A stretch of 64,000 nucleotides of DNA. It comes from Microplitis mediator (lineage: Eukaryota; Arthropoda; Insecta; Hymenoptera; Braconidae). Under the pieces are notes generated by a model, which was given only the letters and a program-made list of their open reading frames with translations, had not been told where the DNA came from and did no database searches. The translations under genes were made by a program, and so were the position numbers. Below are positions 20,288 through 33,500 of the stretch, piece by piece (the first letter of the stretch is position 1; the number at the start of each line of letters is the position of its first letter). The DNA lies in the NCBI RefSeq assembly GCF_029852145.1, contig NC_079976.1, positions 23,166,924 to 23,230,923 on the forward strand. The letters are read 5' to 3'.

Positions 20288-23200
20288 ATGGTTATTTTTT
20301 GTAGACCAAGTGTGTGCTTCATAATTATTATCTCGATGTTATCGAGATATTCAGCCGAAGAATTCGTACAGGGAATGTTATTGAACAACTTAACCCGTAC
20401 CTCAGAGATAAATTACCTAATTAATAGATTTAATAATAATGTTACTATAAATGAGCCAACGCATTTTCTTCAAAAACGTGAATTAATTTTTCCAGGTAAA
20501 TAAAATTATAATATATATTTAGGATCATTATAGTTATTGTTTATGTCACCCTTGCGGTTTCGTAGTCATGGTCGAAATACTGTCAATTCACCATGATTTC
20601 ATAGAAAAGTAGTCGTTTTAAACTTATCATAGTCCAGTATTTTTCTGGTAACGAACTAGTGCATTTGTGCAAAACTTTTCCTTTACATTGCTCAGAAATA
20701 TTTGGTGATTCGACCGTCGATTGATGAGGTTTCTATAGATGAAAAACGTTGACTTCACGCACAGTCACTGACGTTTTCATTATAGTTGTATCGATTTTTG
20801 ATGTGAGAAAAATCATCTTTAACTGGTCAATAGATACCCGTTTTACCGACAATTCACCGTGAATTGACGGAATTTTTACGGGCAAACGAACGTAAATTGA
20901 GAAAGTTTTCACTGAAGATCGATCATAAATTCACCAAGTTTTTACTGATGAACGACCGTAAAGTTACGACGTTTCCATCGGCAAAATAACGTGAATACAC
21001 GAATTCATCTTTGACAGACTGACAATAATTCATAAATTGTTTAAAAGGATCATTAATAATAGTCAACGAGAAAAGTGATTTAAATATGAAACCAGTAATA
21101 CCATTTTTATTAGCATAAAATTTATTATTTTTATGGTAACTGTAAAATTATTATTTATTCTTGATAGCTTATAATAAACAACATAAAATATGTAAATTTA
21201 ATAAAATATTTATTAGACACTGCACTATATTAGAAATTACATTGATAACCTTGTTGTTATAAATATATATTATTCCGTTTGGTTTTTTTTCCTGGTGTAT
21301 CTCATGGACTTCAACCATTCTCCAACCCATTTAATTATGTTCGTCGAAAGTCGGTCTTTGTCCGTATAAATAGTAATTTTTTTATACTTTTGTAGTTCCT
21401 CTACAATTTCTGAAAATATAACAGCTATAGTAATAAAAATATTTTTGAATTATTCATAATTGAAAAAAAAGTCGTACATATTAATTTGGCATATTCAGCA
21501 TTAGAAACTAAGGACATATCCGGTTTTTTTGGGTTGAACTTGACGACTAGATCGGATCTTTTTTGTGGAGACCAAAACTCACGCATCACTGCTTTTGCCC
21601 TTCTACAATTTGTAGTAGCATTTATTGCACTATAATAGTTATCAAAACTCATTATGAAATCATCGAAAATCTTGACCTGCAACAAAAAGATGCATCTGTG
21701 TTAGTGTTGGTGTCAATATTAATATTTAAAAATTACCTGACTAAACCAAGATTCGAACCCTGATCCCCCGCGTGCGAATCTTATCATAAGTCTGCCAGTC
21801 CGATGGCTTTTTTGAACGAAAGTCTCTAAACTTGCAATACATATTCGTATACTCGATCTCTATCAATTGTTAATTTATCCATCTGCCTTGAAAAATTTAC
21901 AAGCCATTTAACAATGATGAGTTGCTGTATAATACTTAATATTACGCTATTGATCGGATTTATAGACATTATTAGATTGTAATTTTTGCATACTGTAAAG
22001 TATTTAACCCTTTAGAGTCTGACCTTGAAACCCTTCTCTTCGGTCTGGCAGAGCCCGACAGAATTAGAAAAGTGCCAAGCAAATGTGACAGGGCCGTATA
22101 AGAGAAAAAATTTCACCTGGGCGGGAAGTAAAAATTAATTTATTTTTTAATTTTTAATTTATTAAATAATAAATATCAAAGGACTTAAATTCAAAGTAAG
22201 AACAACATTTGGTTTCATCATAAATATCGTTAAGGATTTCGAAGAGACTCTTTCCTCACGTCAACAATACTAACTACGGCACTGTCGATGAACGCAGCGC
22301 GAGATTCAAATGAGTGAAAGGGTACTCACAGGCACACTACTACTACTCTCACATCTCACTCATACAAGCTCGGGGAACTCTACGATTCGCGCTCTCCCTA
22401 CTAGTCTCACACGTAGACGTTTCAAGATCCTTTGACTCTAAAGGGTTAATACATACTTTTAGTTAAATTCTATATTTTCACAGAATACAAATCATTAAAT
22501 GGTATAATCAAGTGTATTACTTAATCTTTAGTAATAGTTAAATATACCTTTTATGAAAATTTAAATTGTATCAATAGAAAATACGAATGGAATAGTAGTA
22601 GTAGTTTAATAATAAAAAATCATTTTCTCAATAAACATACAGTACCCGGGAAAAAAAGATTTTATATGATCATATATAAACTTATATGTTCATATACAAT
22701 TTATATATGATCATATAAGAAATATATAAAAATTATATATGATTACATAAAAGCTTATATGATCTTATAAAGTTCTTATGCGAATTAATATACTCTCATC
22801 AGGACTTTATAAAAATTGATATGACTTTATAGAAAGTTATATATAACTTTATAAAAGTACTAGATAAAGTTTTATATGCTTATATGTAATTATATAAAAG
22901 TTCATGTGATCTTATAAAAATCTTATAAGAATTTATATAGTTTTATAAGGATTTTATAAAAATAGATGTGATTCTATATAAACCCGAGAAAAAGTTCTTA
23001 TAGAATCATATATAAGCATATGTGTTTATATATGATTATATAAAAGCTTACATAATCTTATAAAATTCTTATAAGGATTCATATGATCTTTTAAGAATCT
23101 TATAACAATTGATGTGATTTTATATAAAGTTATGTATAACTTTATAAAAATACCAGATAAAGTTTCATATGCTTATATATAGTCATATATGATCATATAA

Positions 23201-26200
23201 AAGCTCATACGATCTTATAAAATTCTTATAAGAATTTACATAATTTTATAAGGATTGTATATGATTTTGTATAAACTTATATATTAGTTTATAACATTAC
23301 CAGATAAAATGTTATAAATTATATGAAGTCATATATGGTTATATAAAAACTCATATAATCTTATAAAATTCGATGTAACTTCATATAAAGTTATATATGA
23401 TCATATGAAATTTTATATGACCTTATAAAATTCTTCTAAGAGTTCAGATAGAGAATAAAAATTTATGTGATTTTATATGAAGTTATAAATAAATTTGTAT
23501 GATTACAAAAGAGTTTAATACGGTTATACAAAATCATATATGATTGTATAAAAGTTTATATAGTCTTATGATTCTTATATATAAATTTCTATGGTCTCAT
23601 AAGCAGGTTATCTTAAAGAAACTTATAATTTTATATAAAACATAAATGTGATAAAATTTGATTATAATTGGTGCAATATTGATGTAGGATGTATCAATTT
23701 GATCATTTGATTTAAGTAATGCTATAGATTGTTATATACTTATAAGGGTAAAGCAGACTAGAGAAGCAGATGGCAATCAAGCGATCATCAAAGTTGAGCA
23801 GCATTGAGGCAGAACATTAGTTGGATGGGTGACCATTTGGCAAAATAGCAATTAACCGATAGGTGTTTATTTTTTTTTTTTTGTTCATGCATGATTATAT
23901 ATAATTATATATCATCAGATCCTGCCAATTTTGAGATCTAATCATGTATATGTTATTGTATATATGATTAGGTCAAATCATATTTTACTGGATATATATA
24001 ACTTTATATGATTATATAAGATTTTATATTATTATATGAGATTTTATAAAGTCATATAAGTTTTTATAGGACCAATTTCATTATGAAACTTTATATGATT
24101 TTATATGAGTCACTTTTATATGATTTATATATGATCATATAAGAACTTTTTTTCCCGGGTATTCATTTTTTTTTTAATTTTTTTCAAGGCTAGTCTGTTT
24201 TGCCCGTTTAGAAAAAAACATACTATTTTCTTACTAACTGGAAATTCGGTTTTATTACTTTAAATAGAAGTCACAATAAGATGGTTCAGCGTATTTTATG
24301 GCATGAAAATCATTATTTCCACAGTAGTCCCATTTTGTCTACCCTTCGTGTAGATATACGTGGTGGATCGGCTGTACTCCGCGAGATGGCATTGTACACA
24401 GCTCGTGTCTCTCGCAGTGATTTGTCCTTATGCCGGATTCAATATATTCCAATTTGGTTTGATTCCGGCTACATATTTTCTTCTGGTTTTTAGGAACTTT
24501 ATGGTGTGGTGTTGGAAATGTAGCGATTGACGATAACGATCTTGGTAATTTTTTTGTAACTGATGCATGTTGCCGAGACCATGAACTATGTGGATTAAAT
24601 TATACCAATGAAATGTTAGATATGGATGCTAAGCAAGACATCGTTACTAAATTTTTGGGAAAGTAATACTAATAAACTTGAAAAACTGTTTGAAGATTAT
24701 AATTTATTTTTTACTACTATTGACATCTATTATGGCCTAAACAAATCCGATAAATTCTCATAGAGAATTTATGAAAATGAATAACTTCTATAGAATTTAA
24801 AAATCAAATGTTCGATGAGCCTTCTAGATGAAACTATATGAGAATCTATCGATATTTTTTTTGGGCAAACATATTGATAACAATAACTGTATTGTATACA
24901 ACAACAAAGAATAAGTTCAAATGATTTATAGATCGGTTTGTCCATGTGAACGTGATTTCTATACTTGCTTAAGAAGAGCTAGAACGATTCTAGCACGTAA
25001 ATTTGGAAAATTATACTTCAATGTATTACGTCCACAATGTTACATTTATGATCATCCGAAAATGTACTGCGTTAGATATCAAGGGTAATTAATAGTAAAT
25101 GATTTAATTTTTATATACACTCGATTACCCATCGTAAGCCTGTTCTTCATAAGCCTCTTCCTCTCAATCGGCAGTTACTGAGTCCAAACAGCTTCCCCCA
25201 CTCAACCATTGTCGGGAGTTTCGTACCAAACATCCCGTTATAAGTTGAGTCGAAGTATATATTTTATTGCTCGTGGTTGTGATCATGTATTAGGAACACC
25301 GGGTATGGTTGTCTCACGGGTGAGTTGTCATAGCGATCATTTGTGGTGATCGATTCATCGATCGGCGGCAAAGAATTGTGAAGGCATCACCTCTTATACC
25401 CTAGCGGATCCGAATTACGGTAAATACAATGATTTACCGTAATTTACCGTAATTTACGGTGCCTAGCAGAATTACCGTAAATTACGGTAATCTACGGTAA
25501 ATTACGGTAATCTACGGCAAATTGCGGTAATTTACCGCAATTTGCGGTAATTCTGCTAGGCACCGCAAAATTACGGCAATTTACCGTAATTTGTCGTAGA
25601 TTACCGTAATTTACGGTAATTCTGCTAGGCACCGTAAATTAAGGTAAATTACGGTAATCTACGGCAAATTACGGTAAATTGCCGTAATTTGCGGTAATTC
25701 TGCTAGGCGCCGTAAAATTACGGTAAATTACGGCAATTTACCGTAATTTGCCGTAGATTACCGTAATTTACGGTAATTATGCTAGGCACCGTAAATTACG
25801 GCAAATTACGGTAAATCACTGTATTTACCGTAATTCGAATCCGCTAGGGTATTACAATGTTAATACAGGCCCTATTTCTGAAGAACTAGTTCTAGAACAA
25901 AAGGAAACAAAACGCACAGTAGTGGGGGGACTGAAATCCCGGGATAAACTTTCCCTTCGCTCTGTAGACCATGTTTATGATGGGTAGTCGACTGTGTTAC
26001 ATATCGATGGCTTAATAAGCAGACCTTATTATCTTATGTTTTACATTTTGGTTATACTTCTATTTAGGTCACCCTACCGATTGGTCTATAAAAACCACAA
26101 ATTACGCCTCTTAACTCAAAAAACACGTAACAATAAATAAAATTTACCGGCGAAGCCGTTTAAGCAAAGTTTAGTCATGATACGTGCACATAGATGGCGC

Positions 26201-28024
26201 TCGTTACGATCGTGTATTCGTTGATTTATCATCTATCAATAACTCAATAAAATTAAATTTATTTAATAATTAATTTTATTTAAGGTTTGACTTACGATTA
26301 GGTCACCCCTCAAAAACTCTTCAAAATTTCACAGAACTTTTATTCTTATGTATAAATACGATGTTGGAAATTCATTTTCACCGGAGACGCCGTATAAGCC
26401 GCCATTTTTTATGTTAAACGTATACGAACCGCCAGGTGTGCACAACTTGATATTTACACTAATGATTGATTGTTTAGTCAATCACAGATAAACGCACAAA
26501 TTCAAGTGTAATAATGACGTTAATCTATCAAATAACAATTTTTAACAAACTAAGTTCATTAGACACCGAAAAATACTAGGTTTCATCCCGGATGTGATGG
26601 TGGAATCGTCAGTGAGGCACCTCCATCACACCCTGCCTCATACCTTACACTGAAGTTACCATAAAACTATAAATGGGTTAGACCTACACGCCACCATCCA
26701 TATTATGGTTTTAAATAAAATTAATTATTAAGTAAATTTAATTTTATTAAGTTATTAATAGATGATAAATCAACGAATACACGATCGTAACGAGGGGTGA
26801 CCCACCCTAGTAGCAATGGAATTGGACAAGATTCTTTGGCAAGATACTTGGAGAAGCACTTTGTAAAGAATTGTACAATTCTCGACCAAGACACTTGATC
26901 AAGAATCTTTACCCAGACTGGCTGCAGACTTGGGCCAGTCTGTAACCAGAATTTGACCAGATTCTTGACCCAGAGTTTTGACATAGACTTGCGCGAGAAA
27001 CGCAAAAGACGACAAGCGCGCACCTATTTCCCTCCTTTCCACTTGAATATAAAAAGTATAGTATTGCAGTGGTTCTCATTTATAGTTGAGTCAACAAGTT
27101 TAAAAATGTTATTTTTTTAAATTACGCATTGAGTTTGTAGTAATGCCTAGAAAAATTGATTTTCAGAATTTTCTAGCACTTAAAAAATTTCGGAAGTTTT
27201 TGAATAGATTAAGATGAATAATTAAAATTATAAAAAATGGGAATAGAATTCCGAAAGTTGTGACAAATAGAAAATTGCTTCTTCTTTAATAATCGTTTTT
27301 TAATTTTACGCTTTCTCTATTAATTTTTGAGTTATTGCTAATAATCAGAGTCTCTCGTTTTTTCTATTTGATTTTGACTTATAAAAATTGCTATTTTTAT
27401 TTGTAAAAAAAAATGTCTTGTCTAATTTAATGACGAATTCAATAAGCTGTCGCTCGCATTTTTAAAAAAACTAGATTCATTTTCTACAGAGAACTCATTT
27501 CTCGACTACAGTATTATAAATGAAACTAATGTAGAATGAGAACCTCTATATAGGATAGTCCCAAAGTTTAGCAATAGACAGCTCCAGATTTCTGGTCAAA
27601 TTCTTGACAAATTCTGACTAAAGTCTGGCTCAAGTCTTGACCAATAATCTAGGTCAAGAATCTGGACCAATTCTTGTACAATTCTTGATCGAAAATCTTT
27701 TTAAAGTATCTTGATCCAGGCTGGTACAAGGCTTTGACAAAATTGCTACTAGGGCAATCGGAAGTCAAGCTTACATTTTTCAAGTAACATGAACAAGCAT
27801 TAAATTTGAACAATTATCGATGCAAATTAAATTCGAGCCTAGAACTTTAGTTTTTTTTAATAAATCATCGATATTATGTATGTATATTAATTATTAATTA
27901 TATATTAATACATTTTTTTTTTTTTTTGAAAAATAGAATCTTGCAACTAAGATGTCTTCAATACCGAGTGGATACAAGTGCAAAGAAGAGAGTAGAATTG
28001 AGAGATAATCCCTTTTTTTTCTAA
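20288..28024 (+). CDS. Secreted phospholipase A2 copy C, active-site Asp residues changed to Glu
   Basis: Four exons: 20288-20495, 24494-24662, 24932-25084 and 27937-28024 (618 nt, 205 residues), GT-AG introns in phases 1, 2 and 2 as in copy B. Exon 1 encodes a signal peptide (about residues 1-22) and a short prosegment of about 45 residues ending in Phe-Pro-Gly. Exon 2 has WCGVG and ACCRDHELC: the His is kept, but the calcium-binding Asp next to it is Glu. Exon 3 reads Cys-Pro-Cys-Glu: the dyad Asp is also Glu. Exon 4 ends in a stop after Phe-Phe-Phe, and the tenth Cys is kept. AATAAA follows at 28079. All ten cysteines are present, so the fold is probably retained while catalysis may be weakened or lost. 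Introns 1 and 3 (4.0 and 2.9 kb) carry several transposons and a minus-strand coding remnant. Confidence 0.87.
20521..21289. other. Intron 1 of copy C, first part: no gene seen
   Basis: Contains repeated words such as CGGTAAAA and GTGAATT/AATTCACC between 20560 and 21010 (ACAATTCACCGTGAATTGAC at about 20850), suggesting an old palindromic element. The rest is AT-rich. Confidence 0.45.
21290..21690 (-). pseudogene. Decayed minus-strand RNase H1-like coding remnant
   Basis: On the minus strand one frame (21685 to 21425) reads codon-like sequence ending near SNAEYAKLI. A second frame, about 21450 down to 21290, reads EIVEELQKY, then ITIYTDKDRLSTNIIKWVGEW. The second stretch resembles the RNase H1 block 'YTDS...I.KW...W', and the first could be the block with the catalytic Glu (NAE). 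The two stretches are in different frames with stops between them, so no intact gene exists. It lies antisense in intron 1 of copy C and is probably the relic of a transposon or retroposed gene. Confidence 0.35.
21725..21835 (-). repeat. tRNA-derived SINE-like element (minus strand), second copy
   Basis: On the minus strand: AAGATTCGCACGC, then ATCAGGGTTCGAATCTTGG, matching the element at 9980-10080. The words flanking both copies are also alike (ATTTTTAAATAT before, ATACATATTCGTAT after), so the repeat unit is longer than the tRNA-like part. Confidence 0.55.
22008..22445. mobile_element. piggyBac-type MITE with TTAA target duplication
   Basis: The ends CCCTTTAGAGTCTGACCTTG and the inverse CCTTTGACTCTAAAGGG are flanked by TTAA at 22004-22007 and 22446-22449. 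A TTAA duplication with termini starting CCC is the hallmark of piggyBac-family elements. It is 438 bp long with no transposase, so non-autonomous. Confidence 0.85.
22645..24159. mobile_element. AT-rich inverted-repeat element with CCCGGG ends (copy 2)
   Basis: Nearly the same sequence as 1834-3461 from end to end with scattered small deletions, flanked by TA on both sides (22643-22644 and 24160-24161). It lies in intron 1 of phospholipase copy C. It carries the 5S-like segment at about 23783-23850. Confidence 0.87.
23783..23850 (+). ncRNA. 5S rRNA-derived segment, second copy (pseudogene)
   Basis: AAAGTTGAGCAGCATTGAGG, then TTGGATGGGTGACC, as in the first copy at 3084-3150. The two copies share deviations from normal 5S, so the capture predates duplication of the element. 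Confidence 0.68.
25399..25849. mobile_element. Near-perfect palindromic MITE with CCCTAGCGG ends
   Basis: CCCTAGCGGATCCGAATTAC at the left and GTAATTCGAATCCGCTAGGG at the right, flanked by TA at 25397-25398 and 25850-25851. The whole 451-bp interior consists of TTACGGTAA/TTACCGTAA units broken by TTCTGCTAGGCACCG. It could form a very long hairpin. It lies in intron 3 of copy C, in the sense strand of a transcribed gene. Confidence 0.9.
26205..26797. repeat. Inverted repeat pair in intron 3 of copy C
   Basis: The words CGATCGTGTATTCGTTGATT and TATCATCTATCAATAACTC at 26206-26290 recur inverted at 26708-26797. The spacer of about 400 bp has GCCGTATAAGCCGCCA and a GATGTGATGG/CCATCACA pair. Probably an old inverted-repeat element. 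Confidence 0.65.
26805..27754. mobile_element. Element with CCCTAGTAGCAAT ends
   Basis: CCCTAGTAGCAATGGAATTG at the left and AAAATTGCTACTAGGG at the right, flanked by CA on both sides. Repeated TTGACCAGATTCTTGA-like units fill both arms, and the middle is unique AT-rich sequence. No transposase. Confidence 0.8.
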
Positions 28025-28165
28025 ACAAATTGTCGCTGGTTGTATTCAAATAACTTCAATTGATGAAATAGATATCAGAATAAAATCTACAATTATTTAT
28101 ATAATAGTTCTATGTGTGACCAATCAAACATAAGAATATTTTAATGATATATCAATTGATGCTAA

Positions 28166-29121
28166 CCCTCGCGGTTTTGGAAATACCGAAATAATACTGG
28201 AATTATACGGTATAAATACTGCATAAATATGGTATTATTCAAGTTATTTTGGCCAGTTTTTTTGCCGCATTACTACCAAAAATTTACGAAAAAAATTCAG
28301 AATATTTACGGTAATAAAACAGAAAAAATACGGTATTTTAATAGCATTAAAACCGTAATTATACTGCATATTTTCGGCATTTTTGCAGCATTAAACCGTT
28401 CTACCCGGAACAAACATTATATATAATTATATAAAATTTTATTTAATTATATATAATTATATATAACATTATAAAGTTATATGTACAATAACTGTCATGA
28501 AAAAAAAAAAAAAAAAAAAACCCGCCGACTCGTGGGCTCGATCCCGAGTCCTAATGATTTAAAGCCTGATCTATTAGCCGTTATGCCAAATCTCTTATTC
28601 GAAAGATGATACTAATTGTATTCATATCTATACAAACAAACTTAAGAAAATTGAAGACCTCAATTTTCCCGGATTCTTATTTTCACTTACATTCTTTTGT
28701 TTCAATAAGAAATGTGTGAACTAATAAAATAAAATATAAAATTTTACACTTTGCACATTTTCGATGATTTTAACCGCAGAAGCAAATATAAAATAAAACC
28801 AAATTTTTTACAATTTTTCATTATATCAGGATAAATCTGGCAAAATCGCAGGATATCTACGGTATAATTACCAAAAAAATACGATTTTATTATTAAAAAA
28901 TTATCGCATTATTGCGGTATTTATATAGCATTTTTTCGGTAAAAGTTCGGCATTTTTATAGTAATTTTACTATAGTAATCTGGTAACTCTACAGTATAAG
29001 TACAGCAAAAAAAATGGCCAATATAACCATATTATTACCAAATTATTACGGAAAATTTACGGCATGTGTATAAATGCCGAAAATTTACGGCATTTTTACG
29101 GCATTCGCAAAACCGCGAGGG
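28166..29121. mobile_element. Element with CCCTCGCGGTTTTG ends
   Basis: CCCTCGCGGTTTTGGAAATA at the left and CGCAAAACCGCGAGGG at the right, flanked by AA on both sides. The interior is TACGGTATTT and TTTACGGCAT units. A tRNA-like piece and an A-run lie inside (28500-28605). Confidence 0.8.
28519..28605 (-). repeat. tRNA-like SINE head inside the CCCTCGCGG element
   Basis: On the minus strand TGGCATAACGGCTAATAG resembles an A box and CTCGGGATCGAGCCC resembles a B box in a T-arm hairpin. A T-run (polymerase III terminator-like) follows immediately. The acceptor stem is not complete. Confidence 0.45.
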
Positions 29122-30560
29122 AATTGTTGCTTTGTCTATCTTCTTTCTTTTTCTTTCCCCTGAACGACAATACAAACTTCTTAGGTTATCAACTGATTTT
29201 CCTCTTACAACAATGAGTTTTCAAACAAGAGGTTAACCAATAATGCGTTTCTGATTAATCATACGAAATGTTCTAGCTGATTCATTTGGAAAAACACTTA
29301 ATACCTTTTCAACTATGACGTAATATCCTGCACAACGAAGGCGACTATAATGTGTAACGGGTTTTTCACCACCGGAGATACCGGAGTGAAGTCCGAGGCT
29401 TTCTTATTTACTTCCCGAGGAGTGTATACTATTTTTCTCCTCGACGGAGGCGGAAAGAGGCAACTTCGTTTTGCACAGCGGGACGAAAGTTGACGCTTTT
29501 CGTCCGGAGGTGAGACAAAAATATTTTGTTTATGTAGTTTTTCGAAGTTTTTGAGAAACAGCTCGATCGATCGATTCCAAAATCTAATCAGCTCTAGATC
29601 TTAACAAAACGCGTCGATTGCCGCCTCAACCATCTTAATTTTATAAAGTTTTGCCAGGATATTTTCTGTAAATAATTAAATGAAATTTTATTACGGAAAT
29701 TTCTCAAAATTTTATACAAAGAGTTTTTCACGGATAGTTTATTTGTAAATCGATTATTTTTGTATAATAGATGTCACTCTCGTAATAGGTATTTTGATAC
29801 CCGTGGAAAAAGGTTTTTATAAAATTTTACAACAAAAATTTCATACTGAAGCCTCGTCAAGTTTTAAAAAATTGTGCCAATTCCTTTTTTTTTTTTTTTT
29901 TTTTATACAACATTATGACCTAATCCCAAGTTAAACAATTTAACAAATGTCAAAAGCTTATTCATTACAGAATCATGTGATTGGCGGTCATTTGTGTGAG
30001 ATTGAACATTAGTATTTATTACTGGAGCTCAAACAAATAAATCACGCATATATAATTTTGTACTTAAAATTTACGCCTGACAAGCGTCAAGTTGTCAGTT
30101 CACTGTGTAAAAGTCTAAATTTATTAAATAAATAATGGCACAAGTGTAAAAAAATTTCAACTTTAATAGCATGACCTACATAAATCAGAAATTAAATCAT
30201 AATTACGTGGACATTTATGTTAACTACACTCGGGTAATATATAATGTGAATGTCAGAACACATTTTTAATTCATAACATTTTTATTTTTACTCAGATAAC
30301 GACTCCAGTTTCGTACATGTGAATTAAATATTTTATTGTTGTTATTTTTGAATAAATTTAATTACTAAATCTGTAATTATTATTCTACTTAATTAGAAGA
30401 ACGAAAAGTAATATTTAATGAAAGTAATAAAGGTATTGAATTGATTTATTTTTTACAAAATAATTTAACTACTAACGCTATATGGTTACTTTTTATTTTT
30501 AGAGTTAAGAATTATTTTTAATATTATCAATTTAAAAAAAAAACAATTTTTTCATTTTAG
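29122..30560. other. Spacer before phospholipase copy D; first exon of D should lie here
   Basis: No clear gene. The stretch 29340-29520 is GC-richer (CACCGGAGATACCGGAG, GGAGGCGGAAAGAGGC) and of unknown nature. The stretch 29540-29640 holds dispersed-repeat modules. The start codon exon of copy D must be here or upstream, but no convincing ATG with a phase-0 donor was found. Confidence 0.45.
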
Positions 30561-33500
30561 ATTTTTAATCAAAAAATAGCTATAGTTTTTTTAATTTGCA
30601 TCGTAGAGGAGCAAATATATTTTTCTTACAGTCAAAATATTTTTAATAAAAATAATAATCAAATCAAATCAAGAAACTTATTTAGTTATGGGGTGAATGC
30701 AATAAATGAAATTAATTCTATTATAGAAGCTCCATTCCATGCTATTATGCCAGGTAAGTTGTAAATATCTGCATGTATATACACGAAAAGAAAATTATGG
30801 GAAGTTTTGCCATGCATTATGGGACTATTTCCCATAATGGTATAGGAATTGTACCCATACAATTATAGAGATGGTACCCATAATATATGGGAATAGTTCC
30901 CACAATAGTATGGGAACCATTCCAATAATGCTATGGGAATCGATCCTATACCAATATGGGAACCATTCCCATAATATTATGGTAACTATTCCCATAATAT
31001 TATGGGAACTATTCCCATAATATTATGGGAACTATTCCCATAATATTATGGGAACCATTCCCAGTATAGTATGGGCATCGTTCCCATACTATTATGGTAA
31101 CTATTCCCATATGATTAGGGGAACCATTCCCATTATAGTATGGGTATCGTTCCCATACTATTATGGTTACTATTCCCATAATATTATGGGAACTATTACC
31201 ATGATATTATTGGAACTATTCCCATATGATTAGGGGAACCATTCCCATTATAGTATGGGCATCGTTTCCATACTATTATGGTAACTATTCCCATATGATT
31301 AGGGGAACCATTCCCATATCATTAGGGGAACCATTCCCATATCATTAGGGGAACCATTCCCATTATGGTATGGGCATCGTTCCCATAGTATTATGGTAAC
31401 TATTCCCATAATATTATGGGAACTATTCCTATAATGTAATGGAAACCACTCCCATAATATCATAAAAATTTTTTTTTTGCAAAAAGTGTAGAAATTTCCC
31501 TCACGAGATGGAGAGATCCAAATGACGCTTCTTCGACGCTGAATTTGTTGAAACAAAAAAATTTTTGTTAAAAATTTCAATGTTTTTGCCAAATCTGAAT
31601 TTTTTTTTAAATGTTTGAATTTTTATTTCTATACTTTAATAACTTTTCTGCGTATTGTAGAAGTGATTACTACACTTTTCTTTAAATTAATTTTTCATGA
31701 TAATATGGGAACCATTCCCATAATATTATAGGAATGGTTCCTATAATAGTTTTAGAACTATTCCCATAATGTTATGGGAATGATTCCCATAATGGTATAG
31801 GAACTATTCCTATATCATTATGGGAACCATCACACTTGAGTGTGTATGGATACGATTTTTTTTTGAAAAGAATTATACAATTTGGAAGGTCGTTGGGGCA
31901 ATCAAAAGGACTTTATCATAACTAAAAGTTGATTAAGATTTGAAGTCGATCGACCAAGTAGTTCCCAAGTTACTTGAAAAATAAAAATCAAAAATTTATT
32001 TTTTTTTAATTTTTGTGACATTACTCGTAGCCACTCAACCGATTGGCTTCAAAATTTAATCAAAACTAAGTGTCGAAACGAACTTACGATTGACACAAAG
32101 CACGAGAAAATCGGTCGATTTGTATCAGAGGTATCTTCGGGAAAAAATTTCTTTTTTCCAGCGAAGAAAATATCGTTTTGACCTCAGCGTTTTTTAGCGT
32201 GAAGAACTCAAAAATCTGCAAATAGTAACTTTTTGAGCTTTCTAGCTTGGAAACAGCGACAAGCTTTGGGGTTGGCCCACAGGGTCAATTGTTTTCAGAA
32301 ATTTTCTAACTGATTATTATTTTCGAAAGGTACTAAATGGTGCGGTGATGGATCTATAGCAAAACATAAATCTGACTTGGGAATATTTTGGAGAACTGAT
32401 ATTTGTTGTAGACAACACGATTATTGTCAACCTAGTATTGTAGCAGGTGGCCATTTGGGACCGCTCCAGAATGATGGACCATTTACTCGGTAGTATAGTT
32501 CTTTTAATAAATTATACTTTTACTACACGGTCGAAATTTTAGCCCCCATTTCATACTATTTTTGGGTTGTGCTTCTCATTCCATACTCAGACACTTCATG
32601 CAACTAAGTTGACCCTCATTTCAAACTCATTAGCACAATCCTGAACCTCATTTCAAACTCAAACGCCAGCAGCTGTAGCTCCAGTTAACAATATAGGCAA
32701 ACAATTGCTCCAAGTTCCTCGCAACGCATTTCGGAATGCAGTTGATATCGTGAATGGAACTGGGTGGATCATGACGGTAATTTTCCAGATCATTACTTAA
32801 GCTATGGAGAAAGAAGGGAGATTTACTCCCTTCACGAAATGCGCATCATGATCCATTAAAGGTTTCCAATCACAAGGATTTTTTGCCGTGTAATATAAAA
32901 TCTTCATAAAGACAGTATAGTATAATGTTTGAATGCTCTCCTTAAAAAAACTTGTTTGAAGTGTTTAATATTTTTCAAAAGTCTATAACAGTAAAACATT
33001 ACATGGGTTTTTAACTTCCCACTGAGAAAACCGACGATTTTCAAAAAATTCGGGAAGTTATTGGTTTCACCCCGATTTTCAAAAACCGGGTTTTCATTAT
33101 ATGTCGACATTCGAAGGTGCTAGGATGCTATTCTGACATTTTCAGAGCGATGTCTGTATGTATGTATGTATGTGTGTGTGTGTGTGTGGATGTAAACCTC
33201 TCATATCTTTTTGATGAATGAACCGATTTAGATGGTTCTGGCAGCATTCGGAAGATATCTTCTGAACTTAGATTTTCAAAAAAATTTTAGACCATTTAGT
33301 CAAATAGACTCTGAGATATTTAAGAAATACGAAAAAAAAAAAAATTTTTTTTCGTTTTCTTTAAATATTGTGAAAACTGTTGGATCGATCAATTCCAAAA
33401 TCTAATCAGCTCTAGAACTCGATAAAAGCTTTCGATTGCCACCAAGAACGTCTCAATCAGATAATCCGTTCAAAAGATATCGTCGACGAAAGAAACCGTA

